A stretch of 11,953 nt of DNA from Chloroflexi bacterium RBG_16_51_16 (GTDB taxonomy: Bacteria; Chloroflexota; Anaerolineae; Anaerolineales; Villigracilaceae): NCBI GenBank assembly GCA_001796785.1, contig MGNL01000116.1, forward strand, positions 1 to 11,953, written 5' to 3'. A program made the position numbers and the translations under genes. Below, one piece after another: positions 1 through 7,047 of this stretch (positions are counted from its first letter, which is position 1; every line of letters begins with the position of its first letter). Below the pieces are notes generated by a model. It was not told where the DNA came from, ran no database searches, and was given only the letters and a program-made list of their open reading frames with translations.

Positions 1-590
1 GAATCGCCTGGGAAATTCGGGCATTCCACCACGCGTTCGGGCGTCAGCGCCCAGCGGATGAACTGCTTGCGGCCGGCGAGCTTCTCCGCATAATGGATCG
101 CGGTATTGACGGTATGATCCACACCCAACAGCAGCACCCAGCCGTCCTGCTCCGCCAGCAAAGCGATGGGCGCGAGCGGATTGAAAATGGTTTGAGATGC
201 AAGCGTCGCATCCATTTCGACGCCGCAGAAAGAGAGGATGGGATGAAATGTCCTGACGGCGGCAGGATGTTTTCGCAGGATATCCGGCAGCACGCCCATC
301 ATCTTATCAACAGGCATTTCTGATTGAAACGGCTCGGCCAGTCTGTTCTGGTCGCGCTGCGAACCGTAGTTGATGGCGTTGTTGGGTGGGCCCACCTCCG
401 GGATCAACATAGTTGTGTAGGTAAAGCTGGGCATCATCACCCCGCGGGTGGATGCCAGCAGGATCTTGATCAGGGTCCCGGCACCGCCGTCAATCGGACC
501 GAACGCTCGCAGTGAGGCGTGCACGATGACAGGATTGTTCGTCAGACCGAGGCTGGTCAGGGCAAATTTGAGCTCGGTATAGGAAATCAT
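1..590 (-). CDS. AAC(3)-family N-acetyltransferase, 3' end beyond the window
   Basis: The family transfers an acetyl group from acetyl-CoA to the 3-amino group of aminoglycosides or similar amines. The gene is open from ATG at 588-590 to the left edge (196 codons seen; relatives are usually about 260-280 aa), so the C-terminus is missing. Family marks seen: VHASLRAFGPIDGGAGTLI at residues 23-41, the MMPSFTY strand at 52-58, the block LRKHPAAVRTFHPILSF at 105-121 containing the His (H116) expected in the active site, and LLLGVDHTVNTAIHYAE at 153-169 with a second conserved His and Glu. An in-frame TAG lies four codons before the ATG, which fixes the start; no good Shine-Dalgarno is visible. 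It lies 20 bases after the enoyl-CoA hydratase stop on the same strand and is probably co-transcribed with it. Environmental members often have unknown substrates, so resistance should not be assumed. Confidence 0.87.
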   Translation of the reverse strand, partial: MISYTELKFALTSLGLTNNPVIVHASLRAFGPIDGGAGTLIKILLASTRGVMMPSFTYTTMLIPEVGPPNNAINYGSQRDQNRLAEPFQSEMPVDKMMGVLPDILRKHPAAVRTFHPILSFCGVEMDATLASQTIFNPLAPIALLAEQDGWVLLLGVDHTVNTAIHYAEKLAGRKQFIRWALTPERVVECPNFPGD

Positions 591-610
591 CCGACCACGC
601 GACTATGCTT

Positions 611-1384
611 CTATTTTCCCTTCCAAGCAGGTTTGCGTTTTTCCGCGAAAGCCTGCATGCCCTCTTTTTGATCCTGCGTGGCGAATAGAACATGGAAATT
701 GCGACGTTCGGCAGCCAGGCCTTCCGTCAGGCTGGTCTCGAACGCGGCATTGACCGCATCCTTGCCCATGCTAACCGCAAGCGGGGCGCGCTCGGCGATC
801 TCCCCGGCTAATGTCACTGCCTCGTCAAGGCATTTTTCGACAGGCACGACGCGATTCACCATTCCAAATTGCTGTGCTTCGGTTGAGGTAAGCGTCCGGT
901 TGTTAAGCACCATCTCCATCGCCAGATGCTTACCAAGCAGACGGGCCAGCCGTTGGGTGCCGCCTGCCCCAGGGATGACGCCGATGGTGATCTCCGGTTG
1001 TCCAAATTTGGCTGTCTCCGAGGCGACGATCAGATCGCAGGACAGGGCGACCTCGCAACCACCACCGAGCGCCCAACCGGAAACCGCGGCGATGACCGGC
1101 TTGCGGATGAGGCGCATCCGGTCGAAAACCTCAACCCGCCTGCTCTGGATCATCTCGAACGGAGAGGCTTCCGCCATCTCCTTAATATCCGCCCCGGCCG
1201 CGAATGCCTTGTCATCGCCGGTCAGGACCAGCGCATGGATCTCATCGTCCCGGTCAAATGCCTCGAGCGCCTCGAACATTTCCCGCAAAAGAAGCTGGTT
1301 GAAGGCATTGCGCGCCTCGGGGCGGTTCAACCTAACGATCCCCACCTTACCCCGCACCTCGGTCAGAACAGTTTTATACGTCAT
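611..1384 (-). CDS. Enoyl-CoA hydratase (crotonase family)
   Basis: Predicted to add water across the double bond of trans-2-enoyl-CoA (EC 4.2.1.17) in cytoplasmic fatty-acid or amino-acid carbon-chain oxidation. The protein is 257 aa, normal for the family. The oxyanion-hole segment FAAGADIKEM is at 61-70. Both catalytic glutamates of true hydratases are present: E111 in ALGGGCEVALSCD and E131 in QPEITIGVIPGAGGTQRL, with the standard spacing of 20. This favours hydratase over the crotonase relatives that lack one Glu. The start at 1384 is chosen because AAGGAG lies six bases upstream and the protein then begins like its relatives (MTYKTVLTEVRGKVGIVRLNRP); a longer reading to 1555 would add 57 residues with no family resemblance. 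It is first in a likely two-gene unit with the AAC(3)-like gene. No other beta-oxidation gene is nearby, so the exact substrate is open. Confidence 0.93.
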   Translation of the reverse strand: MTYKTVLTEVRGKVGIVRLNRPEARNAFNQLLLREMFEALEAFDRDDEIHALVLTGDDKAFAAGADIKEMAEASPFEMIQSRRVEVFDRMRLIRKPVIAAVSGWALGGGCEVALSCDLIVASETAKFGQPEITIGVIPGAGGTQRLARLLGKHLAMEMVLNNRTLTSTEAQQFGMVNRVVPVEKCLDEAVTLAGEIAERAPLAVSMGKDAVNAAFETSLTEGLAAERRNFHVLFATQDQKEGMQAFAEKRKPAWKGK

Positions 1385-1390
1385 GCACGA

Positions 1391-1396
1391 CTCCTT
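1391..1396 (-). promoter_or_regulatory. Ribosome binding site of the enoyl-CoA hydratase
   Basis: On the minus strand AAGGAG sits six bases before the ATG at 1384. This strong Shine-Dalgarno decides the start codon against the longer in-frame reading. It also shows that conventional SD-led genes exist beside the apparently leaderless genes elsewhere in this window. Confidence 0.75.
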
Positions 1397-1690
1397 GCGA
1401 CAATTTAGATTGATTCTACACGAGAAAAAATTGATCAACCCAAGGCGCCCGCCTGATCCGAACCCGTTGATATTCTCAGGTGTAGCATCCGGCCTTGGGC
1501 ATGAGATATGATAAAATCCACACATTGTGTGCATGCATGCAGGGTAGTCCGACAAACAGAGAGTGTTCCGTACGATTTGACAACTGGATGTTTGCGAGCC
1601 GTGGCGTCATGCAAATCCACTCCGGAAGCTTATCCCTTGGTTTCCGGATCGAACCCTTCCGCAGTCTGCCGCTCCGGCGGTGCTGCATCC

Positions 1691-1695
1691 AGGAG
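1691..1695 (+). promoter_or_regulatory. Ribosome binding site of the RRM gene
   Basis: AGGAG ends five bases before the ATG at 1701. It selects this start over an in-frame ATG at 1680, which has no SD and would add seven unrelated residues in front of the RRM. Confidence 0.75.
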
Positions 1696-1700
1696 AAGAG

Positions 1701-2033
1701 ATGGAAGTAAAACTGTACGTTGGTAACCTGGCCTATACGACCACCGAGGCCGATCTGGAAACCCATTTCGGCCAGGCCGGCACGGTGAAGTCGGTCGCGA
1801 TCATCAAGGACCGCGACTCAGGCCGCTCGAAAGGCTTTGCCTTCGTCGAGATGTCCACGCAAGAAGAGGCTCAAAACGCCATCAGCTTGCTGGACGGCAA
1901 GGAATTCCAGCAGCGCATGCTCAAGGTCAACATGGCCCGCCCGCGTGAAGAGGGCGGCGGTGGCGGCGGGCGGCGCGGCGGCGGTGGTGGCGGCCGCGGT
2001 GGATTCCGCGGCGGCGAACGACGCAGCTGGTAA
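1701..2033 (+). CDS. RRM-domain RNA-binding protein with Gly/Arg-rich tail
   Basis: A 110-aa protein made of one RNA recognition motif (residues 3-80) and a low-complexity tail (85-110). The two RNA-contact motifs are intact: RNP2 LYVGNL at 5-10 and RNP1 KGFAFVEM at 44-51, with the aromatic residues that stack on bases at Y6, F46 and F48. The tail is runs of Gly broken by Arg, including RGGFRGGERRSW at the end, resembling RGG boxes. The layout matches the small cold-induced Rbp proteins of cyanobacteria, and similar proteins occur in Chloroflexota; such proteins bind single-stranded RNA and are thought to act as chaperones in the cytoplasm. The gene stands alone, with a long upstream region and a hairpin downstream. 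Cold induction is an inference from family behaviour. Confidence 0.94.
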   Translation: MEVKLYVGNLAYTTTEADLETHFGQAGTVKSVAIIKDRDSGRSKGFAFVEMSTQEEAQNAISLLDGKEFQQRMLKVNMARPREEGGGGGGRRGGGGGGRGGFRGGERRSW

Positions 2034-2059
2034 TTTAAGCCTCAATAAATCAGGCGATT

Positions 2060-2096
2060 AAAAAAGACCCTGAAGGAATAGATTTCCTTCGGGGTC
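2060..2096 (-). terminator. Rho-independent terminator of the HAD gene, possibly bidirectional
   Basis: A 13-bp stem (2066-2078 with 2084-2096, one G-U type position) closes a five-base loop. On the minus strand it is followed at once by six T (the A-run at 2060-2065), the classical form for the HAD gene, whose stop is at 2122. On the plus strand the bases after the stem are TCATTGG, so the RRM transcript has the same hairpin but no T-tract, and termination there would be weaker or Rho-assisted. Confidence 0.85.
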
Positions 2097-2121
2097 TCAT
2101 TGGTTAACAACCATTGGACTA

Positions 2122-2793
2122 TTACCGGCTATTTAGCAGCAATTGTGCGATAAGGGGAGTGCTGTCCAAGATCATATCCGCACCCATTCGACGCAGTTCG
2201 GCCTCCTCGCCATAACCGCACAGCACACCTACGGTCTGCCCACCAGCCAATCTGCCGGCTCGGATATCCACGGTTGTGTCTCCGATCATGATGCACTGAT
2301 CGGGGGTTACCAGCATTTTGCGCGCCGCCAGCTGAATCGGATCCGGAAACGGCTTGGTATGCGGAGTAGATTGACCCGTTACGATCGTGTCGAAATACCT
2401 GGTCAGGTTGTAACTATCCAGGAACGCCATGGTGCTGCGCTCATCCCGGGCGCTGACGACCGCCATCGGAAAATGTTTATAGAGGCTGGCCAGCATATCG
2501 TCCACACCGGGTATCAGCAGGAAATGTTTCCACTGCTTTTTGCGATGCCGGTACATCCAGTCGATTAGAATGCTGGTCGGTCCATCGATTCCCAATGTAT
2601 CTGCCATGGTCAGCATGGCATTCCCAGGTGATTCCATCCACATCACCATCCGACGGGCGGCCCGTTCCGGCTGCTTGAAAAGAAAGCGCGGCAGGACTTT
2701 TTCGAGCCGGCGCACGTAATGATCATCACTATCGCTGAGTGTGCCGTCCACATCAAAACACAGGGCGCGCACGCGCTGAAGGTCGAGCGGCAT
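2122..2793 (-). CDS. HAD-superfamily subfamily IA phosphatase (phosphoglycolate phosphatase-like)
   Basis: A 223-aa cytoplasmic phosphohydrolase; substrates of this group include phosphoglycolate, sugar phosphates and pyrophosphate, and the true one cannot be read from sequence. All four HAD motifs are visible: motif I DVDGTLSD with nucleophile D14 and acid/base D16; motif II S114 in VVSARDE; motif III K147 in TKPFPDP; motif IV IGDTTVDIRAG with D172 and D176. The segment between motifs I and II (about 20-110) is a helical C1 cap, as in subfamily IA. The ATG at 2793 shares its CATG with an unused opposing ATG. TACAAT lies six bases upstream and there is no Shine-Dalgarno, so the mRNA is probably leaderless. 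It diverges from threonine synthase and ends at a strong terminator. Confidence 0.9.
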   Translation of the reverse strand: MPLDLQRVRALCFDVDGTLSDSDDHYVRRLEKVLPRFLFKQPERAARRMVMWMESPGNAMLTMADTLGIDGPTSILIDWMYRHRKKQWKHFLLIPGVDDMLASLYKHFPMAVVSARDERSTMAFLDSYNLTRYFDTIVTGQSTPHTKPFPDPIQLAARKMLVTPDQCIMIGDTTVDIRAGRLAGGQTVGVLCGYGEEAELRRMGADMILDSTPLIAQLLLNSR

Positions 2794-2799
2794 GGCGGT

Positions 2800-2805
2800 A
2801 TTGTA
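2800..2805 (-). promoter_or_regulatory. -10 box of the HAD gene, leaderless arrangement
   Basis: On the minus strand TACAAT is followed by six bases (ACCGCC) and then the ATG at 2793. With the usual distance from a -10 box to the start site, transcription would begin at or next to the A of the ATG. No clear -35 hexamer is found 16-18 bases further up, so this rests on the -10 match and its position. Confidence 0.5.
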
Positions 2806-2815
2806 CCAAAGGGAC

Positions 2816-2821
2816 TATACT
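2816..2821 (+). promoter_or_regulatory. Possible -10 box of the threonine synthase operon
   Basis: TATACT lies three bases before ATG 2825 and six bases before an in-frame GTG at 2828. No -35 is evident. If it is used, the transcript starts at the first codons. An AAAGGG run at 2808-2813 is an alternative, badly spaced Shine-Dalgarno for ATG 2825. Confidence 0.35.
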
Positions 2822-2824
2822 TTA

Positions 2825-3988
2825 ATGGTGGGTAGCGCGCTATCGCACCTCGAATGTCCGCAATGCGGGAGGCGTTACGAGGCCGATCAACTTCAAACGA
2901 TCTGTCCGGTTTGTGATTCACCTTTACTTTCCCGATACGACCTTGATCAATTAAAAAAAACGTTTACACCAGAAATAGCCTCCCAGCGCCAGCGAGGGAT
3001 GTGGCGCTGGGCGGAATTATTGCCTGTCCGCGAGGCGGATCACCGGTTAACCCTTGGTGAAGGCGATACTCCCTTAATACCGGCAGTCCATCTATCCGCT
3101 GATCTGGACCTGCCTGCGCTATGGATCAAGGATGAATCGTCCAATCCCACGGGAACCTTCAAAGCGCGCGGCCTGGCTGCAGCCGTGGCGTGCGCCCTGG
3201 AGCTGGGTGTCCGTGATTTCGTCATACCGACCGCCGGAAACGCGGGCGGCGCGCTGGCTGCTTATGCTGCCCGGGCCAGGGTACCTGCGCATGTGATCAT
3301 GCCAAAAGACGCGCCGCAGGCAAACCAGGTTGAGGTCAAAGCTTTTGGCGCAGACCTCATCCTCGTGGATGGATCGATTTCAGATGCCGGTAAGCGTGCG
3401 GCAGACCTTGCCAGTGAACACGGTTGGTTTAATGTATCCACCTTCAAAGAGCCTTACAGGGTTGAAGGCAAGAAGACCATGGGCCTGGAGTTGGCGGAGG
3501 AGATGAAGTGGGACCTGCCGGATGTGATCTTTTATCCAACCGGCGGCGGGACGGGCCTGGTGGGCATGTGGAAGGCTTTCTCCGAGCTCGAGTGCCTGGG
3601 TTGGATCGGGGACAGAAGACCACGCATGGTCTCGGTCCAGGCAGCCGGATGCGCGCCGATCGTGCGTGCGTTCCAAACTCAAGCCGAACGAGCCGAAATC
3701 TGGCAAAACGCTACCACACTGGCAACCGGATTGCGGGTGCCGGGACCCTACGCAGACAGGTTGATCCTTGCCTGCCTGAGGGCGAGCAACGGTACCGCGC
3801 TGGCCGTCACGGATGAGGAGATCTTGTCCGCTCAAGACGAGATGGCTCGCAGGGAGGGCATCCTGGCTGCGCCGGAAGGCGCCGCCTGCCTGGCCGGATT
3901 GAGACGTCTGCTGAAGCAAAATTGGATTCGGAGGGATGAGCGCGTGGTATTATTCAATACCGGGAGTGGCTTGAAATATTTAACCTGA
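2825..3988 (+). CDS. thrC: Threonine synthase (PLP-dependent) with N-terminal zinc ribbon
   Basis: Predicted to convert O-phosphohomoserine to threonine and phosphate (EC 4.2.3.1). The 387-aa protein begins with a four-cysteine ribbon, C11-x2-C14 and C27-x2-C30 (LECPQCG and ICPVCD), common in this branch of threonine synthases. The fold type II PLP enzyme follows: TPLIPA at 82-87, Schiff-base lysine K113 in SSNPTGTFKARG, the substrate loop TAGNAGGALAAYAAR at 136-150, and the phosphate-binding PTGGGTG at 239-245. ATG 2825 is preferred to ATG 2792 because the longer form adds 11 residues that overlap the start of the divergent HAD gene. It is first in an operon, ending one base before the histidine kinase. 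A related PLP lyase is possible, but the ribbon plus core fit threonine synthase best. No other threonine-pathway gene is nearby. Confidence 0.92.
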   Translation: MVGSALSHLECPQCGRRYEADQLQTICPVCDSPLLSRYDLDQLKKTFTPEIASQRQRGMWRWAELLPVREADHRLTLGEGDTPLIPAVHLSADLDLPALWIKDESSNPTGTFKARGLAAAVACALELGVRDFVIPTAGNAGGALAAYAARARVPAHVIMPKDAPQANQVEVKAFGADLILVDGSISDAGKRAADLASEHGWFNVSTFKEPYRVEGKKTMGLELAEEMKWDLPDVIFYPTGGGTGLVGMWKAFSELECLGWIGDRRPRMVSVQAAGCAPIVRAFQTQAERAEIWQNATTLATGLRVPGPYADRLILACLRASNGTALAVTDEEILSAQDEMARREGILAAPEGAACLAGLRRLLKQNWIRRDERVVLFNTGSGLKYLT

Positions 3989-3989
3989 A

Positions 3990-6116
3990 ATGACCGAGGA
4001 TCGAAATCGTTCCCTGCTCGAAATGCTGATCGGCATCAGCCGCGAGATCGCAGGTGCACCCGACCTGCGCACCGTGTTGCAGCGCCTGATGTTGACCGCT
4101 CTCGAGCACGTGGGCGGCGAACGCGGCAGCATTGTGGTGCTGGATGACCTCGGCAAGCCTTTGGACGCAACCATCGTTTACGGTTCGAAGTTCATCGAGC
4201 ACACCGCCGAGCAGTTGAGCGAAACGACGGAACGGGGGCTGGCCGGCTGGGTGATCAGCCAGCGTAAAGCCGCGCGGGTGCCGGATACGAGCCGGGATGA
4301 ACGCTGGCTCCACCGCGTTGACGATGACCGCGAAAAAAGCGGTGCGAAGTCTGCCATCTGTGTGCCGCTGCTGGCCCGGGATAAGCTGGTCGGGGTTTTA
4401 ACCCTCGTGCACTCGAGTCCCAACTCTTATAACGAAACGCATCTTGAACTGGCGCAAGCTATCGCCGACCAGGCCAGCGTGGCCGTACTGAACGCACGCC
4501 TGTACACCGAAAGCCAGCGGACGGCGCGGGTGATGTCCGCACTGGCTGAGAGTGCGGCAGTGATCAATATATCCCTGGAAATGCCCGAGGTGTGGCAACG
4601 GATCCTTAATCAGACCATGCACGCCCTGCAGGTGGAGACCGTTGGGCTGGCCTTGATCGAATCGGGTGACGATAACCTCGTATTCCGCGCCTCTGCCGGT
4701 CACAACGCAGGTAATCTTCTGGGCCGAAAAGTCCAGAAGGGTGCAGGCCTGGTTGGTCTGGTCGTGGAACAGGGTCATGGAGTGATCATTTCGGACGTGA
4801 GCCAGGATAAGCGTTTCGGTGAAGCAGACAAGTTCAGCGGGATCAAAACCCGGTCTCTGGCTATCGCGCCCATCCAGGTCCAGGGAAAGGTGATCGGGGT
4901 GATCGAAGCCATCAATCCGATCTCAGGAACCTTTGATCCGGATGCCAACCTGGTGTTGACCGGACTTGGAAATCTTGCAGGGATAAGCATCCACAACGCA
5001 CAATTCATGGAACGCTTGCAGGTTGCACACCAGCGTTATCGCGAGCTGTTTGCCGAGGGCATAGACCCAGGAGTGGTTACCGACTGGGACGGCCGGATCA
5101 CCGAGGCCAACCGTCAGGCTGCCTTGTTGAGTGGTTACAACCTGAACGAATTGCGCGCCCTCAGCATTGATCAGGTGCATGAAGTCAATTGGAATAAAAC
5201 CGGCCTTGAATTCGAAATCTTGAAAGAGGCAGGTGAGGCGACGTACGAGTCCGACCTGCACCGCAAGGATGGAGGCACGACCCCGGTTGAGGTGATCGCA
5301 AGACGGGTGAATTTCGAGGAGACCGATTCAGCCCGCTGGACATTGCGCGACATCTCCGCCCGGAAAGAACTGGATGCGCTGCGGGAAGACATGACCGCCA
5401 TGATCTATCATGACCTGCGCTCGCCGCTTGGCAACATCATCTCCAGTCTGGATATGCTGGACGGCATGCTTCCAAAGGATGAGAGCATGCACTCGATCCT
5501 GGCCATCGCCAGTAACTCCGCCGGCCGGATCCAACGCATGGTCTCTTCCCTATTGGACATCAGCCGGTTGGAATCGGGCCAGCCCATCGCGGATCAAAAT
5601 GCGGTCGATCCGCTTGCCTTGCTGCGGGAAGCCCTGCATGATGTGCACCAGGCCGCCGACCGGCGCAGCCAGAAGATCGAAGCCAAGACACCCGCGGCTC
5701 TGCCGCTAATCTGGGTGGATGTGGATATGATCCACCGGGTGCTGATCAACCTGCTTGAGAACGCGAGCAAGTATTCACCGAATGAAACCGTGATCCGGCT
5801 GGGCGCGGAAGTTGAGGGAACCTTCGTTAAGATATCCGTCAAAGACCAGGGACCCGGCATCGCTCCAGCCGATCAGCAGCGCATCTTCGATAAGTTCACC
5901 CGCATCGGCGAGAAGACCCAACCCAGCGGACTGGGGATAGGGTTGGCGTTCTGCAAGCTGGCCGTTGAAGGCCACGGTGGGGAGATCAAGGTGCAGAGCG
6001 AACTGAAAAAAGGGACCACAGTTATCATCACATTACCAATCGCCATCCGCAAGCAAGCGGGAACACTGGTCCGGCGGCAGACCGGCAGACTGAGCTTCAA
6101 GGAAAAGGAAGGGTGA
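3990..6116 (+). CDS. Soluble hybrid-sensor histidine kinase, GAF-GAF-PAS-HisKA-HATPase_c
   Basis: A 708-aa sensor kinase with no signal peptide or hydrophobic segment, so it should sense a cytoplasmic signal. Domains in order: GAF about 25-170, GAF about 198-342, PAS about 346-455 ending in WTLRDISARKELDAL, HisKA with phospho-acceptor H474 in MIYHDLRSPLGNI, and the ATPase domain about 575-684. The ATP-lid motifs are complete: N box INLLENASKYS (N587, N591), G1 DQGPGIAP (619-626), F box FDKFTRIGEK (633-642) and G2 SGLGIGLAFCK (646-656). No receiver domain is fused and no response regulator gene lies nearby, so its partner is elsewhere or unusual. A basic tail of about 24 residues follows the ATPase domain. 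The ATG follows the threonine synthase stop by one base without a Shine-Dalgarno, and the stop overlaps the next gene, implying translational coupling at both ends. The signal is unknown. Confidence 0.93.
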   Translation: MTEDRNRSLLEMLIGISREIAGAPDLRTVLQRLMLTALEHVGGERGSIVVLDDLGKPLDATIVYGSKFIEHTAEQLSETTERGLAGWVISQRKAARVPDTSRDERWLHRVDDDREKSGAKSAICVPLLARDKLVGVLTLVHSSPNSYNETHLELAQAIADQASVAVLNARLYTESQRTARVMSALAESAAVINISLEMPEVWQRILNQTMHALQVETVGLALIESGDDNLVFRASAGHNAGNLLGRKVQKGAGLVGLVVEQGHGVIISDVSQDKRFGEADKFSGIKTRSLAIAPIQVQGKVIGVIEAINPISGTFDPDANLVLTGLGNLAGISIHNAQFMERLQVAHQRYRELFAEGIDPGVVTDWDGRITEANRQAALLSGYNLNELRALSIDQVHEVNWNKTGLEFEILKEAGEATYESDLHRKDGGTTPVEVIARRVNFEETDSARWTLRDISARKELDALREDMTAMIYHDLRSPLGNIISSLDMLDGMLPKDESMHSILAIASNSAGRIQRMVSSLLDISRLESGQPIADQNAVDPLALLREALHDVHQAADRRSQKIEAKTPAALPLIWVDVDMIHRVLINLLENASKYSPNETVIRLGAEVEGTFVKISVKDQGPGIAPADQQRIFDKFTRIGEKTQPSGLGIGLAFCKLAVEGHGGEIKVQSELKKGTTVIITLPIAIRKQAGTLVRRQTGRLSFKEKEG

Positions 6117-6973
6117 TGCAGGCGATCAACGGTCACGTGCAGATCGAGGATCATTTCACCGGTGTGACGCTGGGAGTCATCACAAATGCCCGGGGCTTGA
6201 TCCAGATCGATGCTCCGCCCTCCCCGGAGGACGCGCGCTCATGGCGGGCCAGCCTGATGAGCCTTAACGCCGGCATGGACCGGGTGTTGATCAACCTGGA
6301 CGCGCATCCCGACCGCACGATCGGGGCGCGGGCGATGGACTGTACGGTCATCGCCCATGAGAAGACCTCCCAGACCTTCCGCTCACGTCCCAACACTTTC
6401 AAAGCCCAGGGTGACGAGACCGGGTCTGATTGGGAAGCCATACCCGGCCTGGGCAGCGTGCGCTGGGCGCCTCCGGAAATTTCCTTTGCGGAGACGATGA
6501 CCCTGTATTGGAGCGAAGCGCCTGTGATATTGGAACATCACCCGGGTCCCGCCAATGGTGCCATCTGGGTGATCCTACCTGTGGAGCGGATCATCTTTGT
6601 GGGCGACCTGGTATTAAAAAACCAGCCTCCTTTCCTGGCTGGCAGCAATGTACCCAAGTGGCTGGACGCGCTCAACCTGCTGTTAAGTCCGGAATATAAG
6701 GGATACACCGTGATATGCAGCCGCGGCGGAAGCGTGACGCCCAACGTCATTCAAAACCAGGTGGACTTCCTTAAATATACGCGCGAGAGACTGGAGAAAC
6801 TGGCTGCCAGGAAAACGCATCCGGACAGCACAGAAAAATTGATCGAACCTCTGTTGAACCGAATCAAATTTCCGGCCGGTCGCAACAAGCAGTATGCCCA
6901 GCGGCTGCGCTATGGACTGCATTACTATTACGCGCGGCGCTATCATTCCGCCGGGAGATCAGAGGAAGATTAG
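6116..6973 (+). CDS. Metallo-beta-lactamase-fold protein with degenerate metal site
   Basis: A 285-aa protein with the strand order of MBL hydrolases but a damaged active site. The metal motif HxHxDH appears as D62-A-H64-P-D66-R67 in INLDAHPDRTIG. The usual PGH reads HPGP (P145, in HHPGPANGA). The bridging Asp is kept in FVGDLVL (D164). The late GHG reads SRGG (203-205). Thus H64, D66 and D164 remain and four usual His ligands are gone. A C-terminal helical part (about 209-285) is rich in Arg, Lys and Tyr. The ATG overlaps the kinase stop in TGATG, with AAGGAAGGG upstream; a GTG at 6113 is a possible start one codon earlier. Position suggests a job tied to the kinase: ligand binding, a scaffold or an altered hydrolase. 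Catalysis by the usual dizinc mechanism looks unlikely. The function is not known. Confidence 0.78.
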   Translation: MQAINGHVQIEDHFTGVTLGVITNARGLIQIDAPPSPEDARSWRASLMSLNAGMDRVLINLDAHPDRTIGARAMDCTVIAHEKTSQTFRSRPNTFKAQGDETGSDWEAIPGLGSVRWAPPEISFAETMTLYWSEAPVILEHHPGPANGAIWVILPVERIIFVGDLVLKNQPPFLAGSNVPKWLDALNLLLSPEYKGYTVICSRGGSVTPNVIQNQVDFLKYTRERLEKLAARKTHPDSTEKLIEPLLNRIKFPAGRNKQYAQRLRYGLHYYYARRYHSAGRSEED

Positions 6974-6994
6974 GCGGTTAATCGAAAAGACGCT

Positions 6995-7047
6995 GCCGTA
7001 GGGACAATTCCCCGCAAAGCGGGACCGGCATGAATTGCCCCTACGGC
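6995..7047. repeat. Large imperfect inverted repeat, possible dispersed palindromic element
   Basis: Arms of 16 bases (6995-7010 and 7032-7047) match with one mismatch: GCCGTAGGGACAATTC against GCCGTAGGGGCAATTC. A second small hairpin, CCCGC-AAA-GCGGG at 7011-7023, sits inside. Elements with GTAGGGGC...GCCCCTAC ends recur as dispersed intergenic repeats in several bacterial genomes, so this may be one copy of a non-autonomous family. Only one copy is seen in this window. Confidence 0.7.

Larger units (their letters stand above)
1385..1700. other. 316-bp non-coding divergent region, probable promoters and leader of the RRM gene
   Basis: No convincing gene is seen here; short readings through it have no family resemblance. 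It separates the minus-strand hydratase from the plus-strand RRM gene and must hold both promoters. Seen: a perfect 12-bp palindrome TGCATGCATGCA at 1530-1541, next to a CACAC-ATT-GTGTG inverted repeat at 1519-1531; a TATGAT box at 1507-1512 without a good -35; and a perfect TTGACA at 1577-1582 without a good -10 at the usual distance. Towards the hydratase, a TAGAAT box lies on the minus strand near 1415-1420. Small RNA-binding protein genes in other bacteria often have long cold-responsive leaders, and this spacing would allow one, but no such fold is shown. Confidence 0.5.

Noticed and set aside
1..590. Calling the AAC(3)-family gene an antibiotic resistance gene
   Set aside because: The family is broad, the gene is incomplete here and there is no mobile element or resistance context.
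678..1511. Long plus-strand open frame of 277 codons opposite the enoyl-CoA hydratase
   Set aside because: It is antisense to a clear crotonase gene; its Arg/Ser-rich product resembles no family and it has no supporting start signals.
1953..2015. G-rich repetitive stretch that could pass for a tandem repeat or G-quadruplex element
   Set aside because: It is the coding sequence for the Gly/Arg tail of the RRM protein, which explains the composition.
2101..2113. Small inverted repeat TGGTT-AAC-AACCA between the terminator and the HAD stop
   Set aside because: Five-base arms are expected by chance and nothing nearby gives it a role.
3380..3919. Minus-strand open frame of 179 codons inside threonine synthase
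   Set aside because: It mirrors the codon pattern of the PLP enzyme on the other strand and shows no recognisable motif.
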